64,000 bases of DNA, from the NCBI RefSeq assembly GCF_031458135.1, contig NZ_JAVDXW010000001.1, forward strand, positions 930,001 to 994,000, read 5' to 3'. Numbering within the stretch: position 1 is the first letter of the stretch; each line of letters opens with the position of its first letter. The position numbers and the translations under genes were made by a program. Positions 1 to 8,203 of this stretch are shown in pieces. The notes beneath the pieces were generated by a model. It did not search any database. It saw only the letters and a list, made by a program, of their open reading frames with translations, and had not been told where the DNA came from. Source of the stretch: Haloactinomyces albus. Lineage in GTDB: Bacteria > Actinomycetota > Actinomycetes > Mycobacteriales > Pseudonocardiaceae.

Positions 1-72
1 GAATGCGCGCTTCGTGTTTGCCCCGGTAGTTTGATCTGGCTAAAATCTTTTTTCGGCGCACCGTAAACCTGC

Positions 73-93
73 TGATCACCACCCCGGTGATCA
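73..93. promoter_or_regulatory. Perfect inverted repeat upstream of the ZIP gene
   Basis: TGATCACC, a 5-nt spacer, then GGTGATCA form a perfect 8-bp inverted repeat about 95 bp before the ZIP transporter start. It has the size and symmetry of an operator for a dimeric repressor. It does not match the known DtxR/IdeR iron box, so the cognate regulator is unknown. A short RNA hairpin is the alternative. Confidence 0.35.
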
Positions 94-187
94 CGACGCT
101 CGGCAGTACGAATCGAGAAGGCAAGGCGGTGTACCCGTGGGTGAAGTGTGATGTATCGGGCACGGCAGTGCCGGTGAGGCGTACACC

Positions 188-1126
188 ATGAGCGCAGCTG
201 AAGAGGTCTTCGTCGGCCTGGTGGGAAGCGATCCCGTCGTACACGGTCTCATCGGCGGCCTGGTCATCGCCTTGCTCAACCTGATCGGCGCGTTGACCGT
301 GCTGATCTGGCGCAACCCGTCGCAGCGGGCACTGAACGCCGCACTCGGATTCGCAGCAGGCGTCATGCTCAGCGCGAGCTTCACGAGTCTCCTGCTGCCC
401 GGCATCGAAAGAGGCGGGATTCCGCCCGTGCTCATCGGTGTCGCACTCGGCGCGCTCGTGCTGTCCCGTGCCGATGCGTGGGTGCCCCGGGTGCACGGAC
501 TGATCACCGGCCGCATCCCGCAGAACGGACCGACTTCCGCACGGCAGTACACGACAACCCCCGACACGGCGAGCCCGGATACGGCCGACTCCGGCACGGC
601 GGTCCCTGCCTGCACACGGTTCCCGTACCAGCACGACACCGAGCCCCACTCGGTGAATCCGATGACCCCGTCGAATCCGCGTGTGGCGGGCACCGTGTTT
701 TTCATCATCGCCATCACGCTGCACAACATGCCCGAAGGGCTTGCCGTGGGTGTCGGATTCGGCTCCGGCAACATCGGCAACGCTGTCGCTCTCATGCTGG
801 CCATCGGCGTCCAGAACATCCCCGAAGGGTTCGCCGTCGCGGTCTCCGCACGTAAGTCGGGACTGGGCAGCCTGTCCTACACGGCGGTCACCGGCGTTCG
901 TGCCGGAATCGTCGAGATCCCGTTGGCCGTCTTCGGCGCGGCAGTCGTCGTTGTCGCTCAGCCGCTACTGCCGTATGCCATGGGCTTCGCCGCAGGCGGA
1001 ATGCTCTACGTCATCTGCCACGAGATCATCCCGCAGACTCACTCCCGGGGTCGGGAGCGCCGTGCCACTCTGGGGCTCCTCGTCGGTGCGATGGTGATGC
1101 TCACCCTGGACGTATCCCTGGCCTGA
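188..1126 (+). CDS. ZIP family divalent metal transporter (GufA-like)
   Basis: Inner-membrane carrier expected to move Zn, Mn or Fe ions into the cytoplasm. The 312-aa protein has hydrophobic segments from about residue 18 onward. The two ZIP signature helices are visible: HNMPEG at 179-184 and QNIPEG at 209-214, which supply the His/Asn/Glu metal ligands. Between the third and fourth segments (about 112-165) is a polar Thr/Asp/Pro-rich loop, longer than in many GufA proteins and with few His residues. The ATG at 188 follows a GGTGAGG-type ribosome site. The next gene on the same strand encodes a DtxR-family metal sensor, so metal control of this transporter is a reasonable inference. The exact metal cannot be told from sequence. 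Confidence 0.88.
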   Translation: MSAAEEVFVGLVGSDPVVHGLIGGLVIALLNLIGALTVLIWRNPSQRALNAALGFAAGVMLSASFTSLLLPGIERGGIPPVLIGVALGALVLSRADAWVPRVHGLITGRIPQNGPTSARQYTTTPDTASPDTADSGTAVPACTRFPYQHDTEPHSVNPMTPSNPRVAGTVFFIIAITLHNMPEGLAVGVGFGSGNIGNAVALMLAIGVQNIPEGFAVAVSARKSGLGSLSYTAVTGVRAGIVEIPLAVFGAAVVVVAQPLLPYAMGFAAGGMLYVICHEIIPQTHSRGRERRATLGLLVGAMVMLTLDVSLA

Positions 1127-1152
1127 AGCGGACTCCCGCCGTTCGGGTCGTG

Positions 1153-1166
1153 GACAGGCACCTGTC
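1153..1166. promoter_or_regulatory. Palindrome GACAGG-CA-CCTGTC before the DtxR-family gene
   Basis: A perfect 6-2-6 palindrome ends 21 bp before the regulator ATG, where an autoregulatory operator would sit. It is unlike the classic DtxR box, so assigning it to this regulator is only a guess from position. Confidence 0.3.
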
Positions 1167-1187
1167 ATCCGGCCTTATCGTGAAGTT

Positions 1188-1874
1188 ATGACAAGTATGG
1201 CCGAGCGTCCCTCCGCCTCGGTGGAGGACTACGTGCGGGCGATCTACGGGCTCAGTGAGCGCGGCGTGGCAGTCACCAACGCAACCCTGACCAACCGCCT
1301 GGGACTGAGCCCTTCCTCGGTCTCCGGCATGATCACCAAACTGGCCCAGCTCGGCCTGGTCACCCACATCCGGTACCGCAGCGTGGAGCTCACCCCCTCG
1401 GGGCGCCGCCTGGCCTACGATGTCCTGCGCAGGCACCGGCTACTCGAACTGTTCCTGGTGGAGGAACTCGACTACACCTGGGATGAGGTTCACCAGGAAG
1501 CGGACGCGTTGGAACACGCGGTATCCGACAACCTCATCGAACACATCGCCGCGAAGCTCGGGAATCCCACCCGCGATCCGCACGGTGACCCGATTCCCAC
1601 CCCCGAAGGCGAGATCGAAAAGCCCGCCACGAAGCTGCTGAATCAGCTCGACCCGGGCACCATCGGCACGATCGCCCGCGTGTGGGACACCGACTCCGAG
1701 CTCCTGCGGTATCTCACCGACCACGGTCTGACACTGGGCAACCGGGTCGAGATCATCGAGCGCAAACCCTTCGGTGGCCCCTTGGTCGTTCTGGTCGGCG
1801 ATCCGCAGCACGCCGAGACCCACTTCCTGGGTGGCGAGGTCGCCGCTGCACTGTCCATCACCGTGCAGCAGTGA
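1188..1874 (+). CDS. DtxR-family metal-dependent repressor, MntR-like ligand set
   Basis: Cytoplasmic metal-sensing transcription factor of 228 aa. Residues 8-75 are the winged helix-turn-helix and 76-145 the metal-binding/dimerisation helices; an FeoA/SH3-like domain follows from about 155. Aligned by eye to DtxR, the site 2 and anchor ligands H83, E87, H102, E109 and H110 are all present. The DtxR Cys102 position is Asp106 and the Met10 position is Asp14, in the context SVEDY, which is how Bacillus MntR begins. Those two acidic ligands point to manganese rather than iron sensing. This gene follows the ZIP transporter by 61 bp, so the two probably act in one metal-homeostasis unit. The start could also be the ATG four codons in. 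Confidence 0.85.
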   Translation: MTSMAERPSASVEDYVRAIYGLSERGVAVTNATLTNRLGLSPSSVSGMITKLAQLGLVTHIRYRSVELTPSGRRLAYDVLRRHRLLELFLVEELDYTWDEVHQEADALEHAVSDNLIEHIAAKLGNPTRDPHGDPIPTPEGEIEKPATKLLNQLDPGTIGTIARVWDTDSELLRYLTDHGLTLGNRVEIIERKPFGGPLVVLVGDPQHAETHFLGGEVAAALSITVQQ

Positions 1875-1884
1875 TCGCACCGCC

Positions 1885-2283
1885 TCACCGGCGAGGCGCG
1901 CTCGGCTCATCACCGTAGATGTCCTCGGTTACCAGCCTGCCGTGCAACTCGTCGATCCGATGTGCTCCCAGCAACGCAAGCAGCAGGTCGAAACGACTGT
2001 CGGTGAGCGCGACCGTCACGGAACCGAATCCTCCCAGGCCGCCGAACACGAGTGCCGCGACCCACCACACCGACGCGCCCTGCACCAGGAGGATGATCGC
2101 CACGGCCAGAGCCAGTCCGGAGCCGAAAGCCACCGCTCTGGCCACCGTCACCTGCGTCAGCAGCGAGCGAAACATCGGATGCTGCTGACGCAGCTCGCGC
2201 ATGAGGCGGGCACGCTCGCGCGGGGGCATCTGGGCGACCTGGCTCAGGCCCGCGGTGACGGATCTTCCCGCGCGCATGGCCAT
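1885..2283 (-). CDS. Small two-helix membrane protein, function unknown
   Basis: A 132-aa protein. The start at 2283 was chosen because AGGAG sits 7 nt upstream; a longer reading to 2403 has no such site and looks non-coding. The first 40 residues are basic and polar, followed by two adjacent hydrophobic segments (about 47-90) and a polar C-terminus. No family is recognised. It converges with the DtxR-family gene, leaving 10 bp between the two stops. A small GC hairpin (CGCCTC/GAGGCG near 1880) lies at this junction and may serve as a terminator. Confidence 0.6.
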   Translation of the reverse strand: MAMRAGRSVTAGLSQVAQMPPRERARLMRELRQQHPMFRSLLTQVTVARAVAFGSGLALAVAIILLVQGASVWWVAALVFGGLGGFGSVTVALTDSRFDLLLALLGAHRIDELHGRLVTEDIYGDEPSAPRR

Positions 2284-2501
2284 CAACGCTCCTGTCTTCG
2301 AGATCGGGTGCCGTCCGCCACGGCAGCCGGATGCATCGGTTTCCAACACACCGCCCCACCGGCTGCCTGCACCGGTCGCTGTCCCCAGCCGCCGGGTCCC
2401 CAATCATCGGTTTCGGGTCATGGGCACCGGCACACATTGCCTGACTACGGTCAGTCGATCATGCCTTGTGCGTCGGGGCAAGGCGCCATTCGGGCGTATT
2501 G

Positions 2502-3224
2502 CTATTGCCGCAACAGGCCGGTCGGTTTGGTGCGAAGCCGCAGCCGATAACCGACCGGGACGCTGCGACCGGGCGACTCCGCCACGGCCTTGCGTGCGAC
2601 CTTGGCGGAGAACTCGATTCCCAGTACCGCTTCCAGACTCGTGCGATCGTGGAACCGCCACAGCGTCTCCACGCTCGTACTGTGAAAACCGTGCCGCTCG
2701 AAGAAGGATTCCACGATTCCGGGGTCATAGTGCGGCAGGTCCGCTCGCATCCACTCCCCGTAAGGCGGGTAGCTCGCGTCGAGATCGATGATCGCCAGTG
2801 TTCCACCGGGACGGAGCACACGCTCGGCCTCGGCCAAGCCCGGCTCGCAGCCCGGGCCGAAGAAGTAGGCCGTGCGCGCATGCACCAGATCCACACTGGC
2901 ATCGGCCAGCGGCAGCCGTTGTGCCGGAGCGACCCGCACGTCGACACCGGACTCTCCCGGTGACCGTGAGCCCGTCAACCGTCGACGCGCACGCCTCGCG
3001 AGTGGTGGGTGTGGCTCCACACCGACGACCGTACGGGCGGTGGCAGCGAACAACGGGAGATGGAAACCATCGCCGCACCCCACATCGACGACATCGAGTC
3101 CCGTCCAATCGCAGTGCTCGCGTAATGCGCGCCACAGCGCCCCGGTGGAATCCTGCGCACGGTTCTCGATCTCGTAGATCTCCGGCCAATGCCAGATGTT
3201 CGGACTCGGCCGCACCTGTTTCAC
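2502..3224 (-). CDS. Class I SAM-dependent methyltransferase
   Basis: The 240-aa protein has the Methyltransf_11-type Rossmann fold. Motif I VVDVGCGDG lies near residue 45, the acidic end of strand 2 follows in GVEPH, and a motif IV-like stretch ADASVDLVHA comes near residue 120. The post-I region RPGGTLAIIDLD fits the same fold. It methylates a small molecule or another unknown acceptor; the sequence does not show the substrate. It ends 218 bp upstream of the small membrane protein gene and is preceded by cdsA 86 bp away on the same strand. No known link to lipid synthesis follows from that. Confidence 0.8.
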   Translation of the reverse strand: MKQVRPSPNIWHWPEIYEIENRAQDSTGALWRALREHCDWTGLDVVDVGCGDGFHLPLFAATARTVVGVEPHPPLARRARRRLTGSRSPGESGVDVRVAPAQRLPLADASVDLVHARTAYFFGPGCEPGLAEAERVLRPGGTLAIIDLDASYPPYGEWMRADLPHYDPGIVESFFERHGFHSTSVETLWRFHDRTSLEAVLGIEFSAKVARKAVAESPGRSVPVGYRLRLRTKPTGLLRQ

Positions 3225-3310
3225 GCGGATTTCCTCCCGCCTACGCAGCGGTCATCGCAGGTCGCCTGCGAGGACCACACCCGAAACGGACGGTCACAGG
3301 TCCCGCGCCA

Positions 3311-4156
3311 TCAGCTCGGAACCAGCCAGGACAGCACCATCCAGGCCACCACGGCCGAGGGCAGGAGGGAATCCATCCGATCCATCAGGCCACCGTGGCC
3401 GGGAAGCAGATTGCCCATGTCCTTGATGTCGAGATCGCGCTTGATCAGCGATTCCATCAGATCCCCGAGGGTCGAGCTGGCCACCAGGGCGGCACCGAAC
3501 AGCATCCCCTCCCACCACTGGCCACCGAGCAGCAGGGGGATCGAGAGTGCACCGACGAGCACCCCGGTCAGCATCGAACCGCCGAAGCCCTCCCAGGACT
3601 TGTTCGGACTGACACGTGGTGCCATCGGATGTCTGCCCAGGAAGACGCCGGACGCATAACCACCGGTGTCGGAGGCCACCACGCCCAGCATGAAGCACAA
3701 TGCCCGGAAACCACCGTCCTCCGGCACCGCCAGCATCGCGCCGAAACACGCGAACAGGGAGACGTAGGCACTGGTGAACACCGAAGCCGTCACGTCACGC
3801 AGGTATCCGTCGACACCGAGTCGCAGCCGCCAAGCCAGGCAGCACAGTGTCGTGATCGCGAACGCCACCACGGCTCCGGGCAACCCGAACGGCCAGGACA
3901 GCCAAATCATCGCCTGACCACCGAGGAACACCGGCGGCAACGAGACACGAATCCCCGCTCCGCGCCGTAAGGCCCCCGCCAGCTCGATGGTCGAGACAGC
4001 GGCAGCCACTGCGACGATGCCGATGAACAACTCCGGCAGCGTCAGCAGAGAGCCGACGATGGCCGCACCGAGAATCAGCCCCACGGCCAATGCCGCACGC
4101 AGATCACGGCCGGCCTTGGAGGGACGCGACGGCCCGTCCGACACGTCAGCAGACAT
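3311..4156 (-). CDS. cdsA: Phosphatidate cytidylyltransferase
   Basis: Membrane enzyme that makes CDP-diacylglycerol from phosphatidic acid and CTP, the branch point to phosphatidylinositol, phosphatidylglycerol and cardiolipin. The 281-aa product has about seven or eight hydrophobic segments. The C-terminal CDS signature is complete: a Ser-Leu-Ile-Lys-Arg run, KDMG, then PGHGGLMDRMD. The ATG at 4156 is preceded by GAAGGTGAG at a usable distance; longer readings run into sequence overlapping frr. It is the last gene of the rpsB-tsf-pyrH-frr-cdsA series, 40 bp after frr, the order seen in many bacteria. Confidence 0.95.
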   Translation of the reverse strand: MSADVSDGPSRPSKAGRDLRAALAVGLILGAAIVGSLLTLPELFIGIVAVAAAVSTIELAGALRRGAGIRVSLPPVFLGGQAMIWLSWPFGLPGAVVAFAITTLCCLAWRLRLGVDGYLRDVTASVFTSAYVSLFACFGAMLAVPEDGGFRALCFMLGVVASDTGGYASGVFLGRHPMAPRVSPNKSWEGFGGSMLTGVLVGALSIPLLLGGQWWEGMLFGAALVASSTLGDLMESLIKRDLDIKDMGNLLPGHGGLMDRMDSLLPSAVVAWMVLSWLVPS

Positions 4157-4196
4157 TGCGGACTCACCTTCGCACTGACCAGCCGTGACCACCCCG

Positions 4197-4754
4197 CTAG
4201 ACCTCGAGCAGTTCGGCTTCCTTGTGCTTGACCAGCTCGTCGATCTGGGACACATAGCGGTGGGTGATGTTCTCCAGCTCTTTTTCACCACGCGCGCCCT
4301 CGTCCTCGCCGTCCTCGCCGGCCTTGACGATGCGGTCGATCTCTTCCTTGGCCTTACGACGCAGGCTACGCACGGTGATGCGGGCTTCCTCACCCTTGGC
4401 CTTGGCGAGCTTGGCCATCTCCTTACGGCGTTCCTCGGTCATCTGCGGAATCTGAACACGGATCAGATTGCCGTCGTTGGACGGATTGACCCCCAGATCC
4501 GAGTCGCGAATGGCCTTCTCCATCGCACCCAGCTGGCTCGCATCGTACGGCTTGATGACAACCAGACGTGCCTCGGGCACGTTGATGCTGGCGAGCTGGT
4601 TCAGCGGTGTCGGCGAACCGTAGTAGTCGACGACGATGCCGGAGAACATCGCAGGGTTCGCGCGACCGGTACGGACGGTGGCCAGGTCGTCCTTGGCGAC
4701 CTCCACCGCCTTCTGCATCTTCTCCTCGCCCTCGAGAAGAGTCTCGTCGATCAC
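4197..4754 (-). CDS. frr: Ribosome recycling factor
   Basis: Acts with EF-G to split post-termination ribosomes. At 185 aa it has the standard family length. Recognisable conserved parts are the N-terminal [18 protein letters not shown], the central region around [14 protein letters not shown], and the C-terminal helix with KAKGEEARI followed by charged coiled-coil helices. It lies 108 bp downstream of pyrH and 40 bp before cdsA on the same strand. Confidence 0.97.
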   Translation of the reverse strand: MIDETLLEGEEKMQKAVEVAKDDLATVRTGRANPAMFSGIVVDYYGSPTPLNQLASINVPEARLVVIKPYDASQLGAMEKAIRDSDLGVNPSNDGNLIRVQIPQMTEERRKEMAKLAKAKGEEARITVRSLRRKAKEEIDRIVKAGEDGEDEGARGEKELENITHRYVSQIDELVKHKEAELLEV

Positions 4755-4862
4755 GGCTGCTCCTTAGGTGTGCCGGTCAAGTGGACTCCGGCCGGTGTCG
4801 GTGTTGCGGTCGCGGGCCGTCACGCATACGGCCGTGCCGGTACGATCAGGGTCCCAGCATGT

Positions 4863-5627
4863 TCACACCGACCGTGCGGCCGGGGTACTGACCAGGGTTC
4901 CAATCCTCGCACCGCCGGCGGCTCGTGCGATGTTGCCCTCCTCCAGAAGATTGAACACCAGGATGCGCATGTGATTATCCATGCACAGGCTGAACGCGGT
5001 GGAGTCGGCAACCTTCAGACCACGCTCCAGAACCTCACGGTGGGTGATGCTTTCGAAGCGCTCCGCCGACGGGGTCGTCTTCGGATCGGCGGTGTAGACA
5101 CCGTCCACTCCCTTGGCCATGAGGACCACCTCGGCACCGATCTCCAGGGCACGTTGTGCGGCAGCGGTGTCCGTGGAGAAGTACGGCATCCCGGTTCCGG
5201 CCCCGAAAATCACGACCCGGCCCTTTTCCAGATGCCGCATCGCACGGCGGGGGATGTAGGGCTCGGCGACCTGGCCCATCGTGATCGCACTCATCACCCG
5301 CGTGTCGATCTCGTGCTCGCGTTCCAGGAAGTCCTGCAATGCCAGGCAGTTCATCACCGTGCCGAGCATGCTCATGTAGTCCCCGCGGGCACGTTCCATG
5401 CCTCGCTGCTGCAGTTCGGCGCCGCGGAAGAAGTTGCCCCCGCCGATGACCACGGCCACCTCGACCCCGTCGGCGACGACGTCGGCGATCTGACTGGCAA
5501 CGGTGCCCACCACATCCGGGTCCACACCGACACTGCCACCGCCGAACATCTCACCGCCCAGCTTGAGCAGTACCCGCCTGTACCCGCTGTACTCGTCACC
5601 GCCGGCGAACACACCGTCATCGGTCAC
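4863..5627 (-). CDS. pyrH: Uridylate kinase (UMP kinase)
   Basis: Phosphorylates UMP to UDP in pyrimidine nucleotide synthesis, as a hexamer of the amino acid kinase fold. The GTG at 5627 was chosen because a near-perfect AGGAGGA lies 5 nt upstream and the protein then starts just before [10 protein letters not shown], the nucleotide-binding strand. Later landmarks are [23 protein letters not shown] and [11 protein letters not shown]. The product is 254 aa. A longer reading to 5801 adds a tail with no family similarity. Confidence 0.96.
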   Translation of the reverse strand: MTDDGVFAGGDEYSGYRRVLLKLGGEMFGGGSVGVDPDVVGTVASQIADVVADGVEVAVVIGGGNFFRGAELQQRGMERARGDYMSMLGTVMNCLALQDFLEREHEIDTRVMSAITMGQVAEPYIPRRAMRHLEKGRVVIFGAGTGMPYFSTDTAAAQRALEIGAEVVLMAKGVDGVYTADPKTTPSAERFESITHREVLERGLKVADSTAFSLCMDNHMRILVFNLLEEGNIARAAGGARIGTLVSTPAARSV

Positions 5628-5828
5628 TGGATTCCTCCTGAGAAAACGCCCCGGCTCCACCCCACCCCTCGAAGGATGCGGAAGCGGAAACGGGGCGCCG
5701 ACATCAATTCTCACCGGCTGCGGTGCCGACTGCAATTCGCAGCGCACCGGGCTGCGCACGCCATTTCTGGCAGTCTTCCCGTGGGCCCACACGCGAAGCA
5801 TGCGGACCCACGGCGACCACGAGGAAGC

Positions 5829-6644
5829 TCAGGCTTGGCCGACCTCGAACCGGTCGAACCGAGTGACGGTGACACCGGCCTCGTCGAGCAGGTCCTTGAC
5901 GGTCCTCTTGTTGTCCTGCACCGACGGCTGCTCGAGCAGCACGGCGTCCTTGTAAAAGCCGTTCAAACGACCCTCGATGATCTTCGGCATGGCCTGCTCC
6001 GGCTTGCCCTCGGAGCGAGCGGTCTCCTCGGCGATGCGGCGCTCGTCGGCCACGATCTCCTCGGGCACGTCATCGCGACTGAGGTACCGCGGCTTCAGGG
6101 CGGCGATCTGCATCGCGGCACCGCGAGCGGCGTCCTCATCGGAGCCGGTGTACTCCACCTGCACACCCACCGCGGGCGGCAGGTCGGCGGCACGGCGATG
6201 CAGGTACGTGGCGACCTGACCGTCGAAGACGCTCACACGCCGCAACTCCAGCTTCTCACCGATCTTGGCGGCGAGGTCCTGGATGGCCTGCCCGATGGTG
6301 CTGCCATCCAGCGCAGCGCCCTTGACCGTCTCCACATCCGAGGAGTTCGTGGCCTTGGCGGCCTCGACGATTCGATCGGCCAGCGCGACGAACTCCTCGT
6401 TCTTGGCCACGAAGTCGGTCTCGCTGTTCAGTTCGATCAGTACGCCGTTGTCGCCGGCGACCAATCCCTCGGCGGTGGAGCGCTCGGCCCGCTTGCCGAC
6501 ATCCTTGGCGCCCTTGATGCGCAGGTTCTCAACAGCCTTGTCGAAGTCGCCCTCGGTCTCTTCCAGCGCCTTCTTGCAATCCATCATGCCGGCGCCGGTG
6601 AGATCGCGGAGACGCTTCACGTCGGCCGCACTGTAGTTCGCCAT
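5829..6644 (-). CDS. tsf: Translation elongation factor Ts
   Basis: Nucleotide-exchange factor for EF-Tu. The 271-aa length is typical of actinobacteria. The N-terminal UBA-like module has [20 protein letters not shown] at about 9-28, followed by the core motif [15 protein letters not shown] near residue 74. It lies 94 bp after rpsB, separated by a perfect GC hairpin that may lower read-through from the ribosomal protein gene. Confidence 0.97.
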   Translation of the reverse strand: MANYSAADVKRLRDLTGAGMMDCKKALEETEGDFDKAVENLRIKGAKDVGKRAERSTAEGLVAGDNGVLIELNSETDFVAKNEEFVALADRIVEAAKATNSSDVETVKGAALDGSTIGQAIQDLAAKIGEKLELRRVSVFDGQVATYLHRRAADLPPAVGVQVEYTGSDEDAARGAAMQIAALKPRYLSRDDVPEEIVADERRIAEETARSEGKPEQAMPKIIEGRLNGFYKDAVLLEQPSVQDNKRTVKDLLDEAGVTVTRFDRFEVGQA

Positions 6645-6701
6645 CGTGCGTTGTCCGTCCTTCTTCGGAATATGTACGCAGTGGGAAGGTCAAAGACATG
6701 C

Positions 6702-6733
6702 CTTGCGCCCGCCCACGAGAGGGCGGGCGCAAG
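6702..6733 (-). terminator. Perfect hairpin between rpsB and tsf
   Basis: CTTGCGCCCGCCC and its exact complement GGGCGGGCGCAAG form a 13-bp stem with a 6-nt loop, starting directly beside the rpsB stop codon. No U-run follows on the minus strand, so it is either a factor-assisted attenuator or a 3'-end stabiliser that sets the rpsB/tsf ratio. Confidence 0.65.
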
Positions 6734-6738
6734 CACGG

Positions 6739-7584
6739 TCACGACTGCGCGGGCTGCTCGTCGGCCTGGGCGGTGCCTGCGGCCTCGGATTCCGCGGAAC
6801 CGGCCAGCAGCTCCTTCTCCCACTCGGCCAGCGGCTCCTCGCCTGCCACGTCGGCCGCGGGCTTCTCCTCGCCCTCGGCACTCCCGTTGCTCCGGCCACT
6901 GCGTGCCATCAGGCCGTCGGCAACACCGTCGGCCAGCACGCGGGTGAGCATGGCCGCAGAGCGGATCGCGTCGTCGTTGCCCGGAATCGGGTAGTCGACC
7001 TCGTCCGGGTCGCAGTTGGTGTCCAGGATGGCCACGATCGGGATACCCAGCTTACGAGCCTCGCCGACGGCGATGTGCTCCTTCTTGGTGTCCACGATCC
7101 AGATGGCGCTGGGCACCTTGGACATGTCGCGGATCCCGCCCAGGGTCCGCTCCAGCTTGTCCTTCTCCCGGGTCAGCATCAAGATCTCCTTCTTGGTGCG
7201 ACCCTCGAAACCACCGGTCTGCTCCATCGTCTCCAGTTCCTTGAGACGCTGCAGCCGCCGGTGCACGGTCTGGAAGTTGGTGAGCATGCCCCCCAGCCAA
7301 CGCTGGTTGACGTAGGGCATACCGACCCGCAGGGCCTGCTCGGCGATCGCTTCCTGCGCCTGCTTCTTGGTGCCGACGAACAGGATCGTTCCGCCGTGCG
7401 CGACCGTCTGCTTGACGAAGTCGTAGGCCCCGTCGATGTAGGACAGGGTCTTCTGCAGGTCGATGATGTAGATGCCATTGCGCTCGGTGAAGATGTAGCG
7501 CTTCATCTTCGGGTTCCAGCGCCGGGTCTGGTGCCCGAAATGCACGCCACTGTCGAGCAGCTGCTTCATGGTGACGACGGCCAT
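6739..7584 (-). CDS. rpsB: 30S ribosomal protein S2
   Basis: Small-subunit protein needed for late 30S assembly and S1-region binding. The 281-aa product starts [19 protein letters not shown], the S2 signature. It continues with [18 protein letters not shown] and later the [15 protein letters not shown] block. Residues from about 235 form an acidic, Ala/Glu-rich tail, a common actinobacterial extension. It is the first gene of the minus-strand series leading to cdsA. A long non-coding leader region with tandem repeats lies upstream. Confidence 0.97.
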   Translation of the reverse strand: MAVVTMKQLLDSGVHFGHQTRRWNPKMKRYIFTERNGIYIIDLQKTLSYIDGAYDFVKQTVAHGGTILFVGTKKQAQEAIAEQALRVGMPYVNQRWLGGMLTNFQTVHRRLQRLKELETMEQTGGFEGRTKKEILMLTREKDKLERTLGGIRDMSKVPSAIWIVDTKKEHIAVGEARKLGIPIVAILDTNCDPDEVDYPIPGNDDAIRSAAMLTRVLADGVADGLMARSGRSNGSAEGEEKPAADVAGEEPLAEWEKELLAGSAESEAAGTAQADEQPAQS

Positions 7585-7980
7585 GGCCTGATTCGCACCT
7601 CGCGTGTCGGGCGCGCCGCCGATGCGACGCGCGATGTCGGTTGCCGCGGAGAGCCGGGTGACTCACCGCCCTGGTGCCGCGCCGAAGCCCTCACCCGCGC
7701 TCATACCGAGCCCGGGACCGCGAGAGCGCCGCATCCCTGCACTGCCGATCGGTGCTGCAAGGCCGGTATGGCCCGGCCGGCACCGACAGCCCGGCCACCG
7801 ACGGCGAACCACAGGATGGCTGCACGGGTGGACCCGACGGACGGGCCCAAAACCCCCACAGGGCCGCCCCCGGAACCATCCCTTGGAAGCCACCAGGGCC
7901 GATTGTCCAGCAATGATGCAGGGCACGCGCGGGCACGCGTAGTCGATTCATGTCGATACGTACCGATCGATATGTATTGG

Positions 7981-8070
7981 GTTGCCACGCACCGGGTTGC
8001 CGTATACAGAGCTGTCGTACACAGGGCTGTCGTATACGGAGTCGTCGTATACAGGGTCGCCACGTGCCGA
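7981..8070. repeat. 15-bp tandem repeat, six units
   Basis: Six adjacent 15-bp units begin at 7981, 7996, 8011, 8026, 8041 and 8056. The four central units are closest and share a GTCGTATACAGG-like core containing the palindrome GTATAC; the first and last are diverged. On the minus strand one frame reads as repeating VYD-type pentapeptides, but no start or family supports a protein. Confidence 0.75.
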
Positions 8071-8156
8071 CCGGTATACACTGATCAGGGCGCACTGACA
8101 GGAACCGCAGGACCAGTGTACTCGATGTGGGTGCCATTCCTCATCGCGGTCGCGAG

Positions 8157-8184
8157 TTGTCCACAACAAGGGGATTCGTCCACA
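8157..8184 (+). promoter_or_regulatory. Pair of DnaA-box-like 9-mers
   Basis: TTGTCCACA at 8157-8165 matches the actinobacterial DnaA box exactly. TCGTCCACA at 8176-8184 matches 8 of 9. The starts are 19 bp apart in the same orientation, and the pair ends 19 bp before the M23 gene start. Confidence 0.45.
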
Positions 8185-8203
8185 TACTCGTCACTACGGG
8201 CTG

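Larger units (their letters stand above)
7585..8203. other. Non-coding interval upstream of rpsB and the M23 gene
   Basis: About 620 bp between divergent genes. Short open frames here lack ribosome sites and change frame without family similarity. It holds the rpsB leader, the tandem repeat at 7981-8070, an imperfect TACACTG/CAGTGTA pair (8077-8120) and the DnaA-box-like pair at 8157-8184. Base composition is less GC-rich than the genes around the repeats. Confidence 0.6.

Noticed and set aside
4185-6947. 920-codon plus-strand open frame
   Set aside because: Runs opposite to frr, pyrH and tsf, which are clearly real. Such long antisense frames are normal in GC-rich DNA; the product is His/Leu/Gly-rich with no family features.
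7981-8070. CRISPR array
   Set aside because: Units abut each other with no spacers, are only 15 bp, and no cas gene is present.
7948-8169. 73-codon minus-strand frame with VYD pentapeptides
   Set aside because: It comes from the 15-bp repeat. No ribosome site, no downstream domain, and end units decay, so coding was not accepted.
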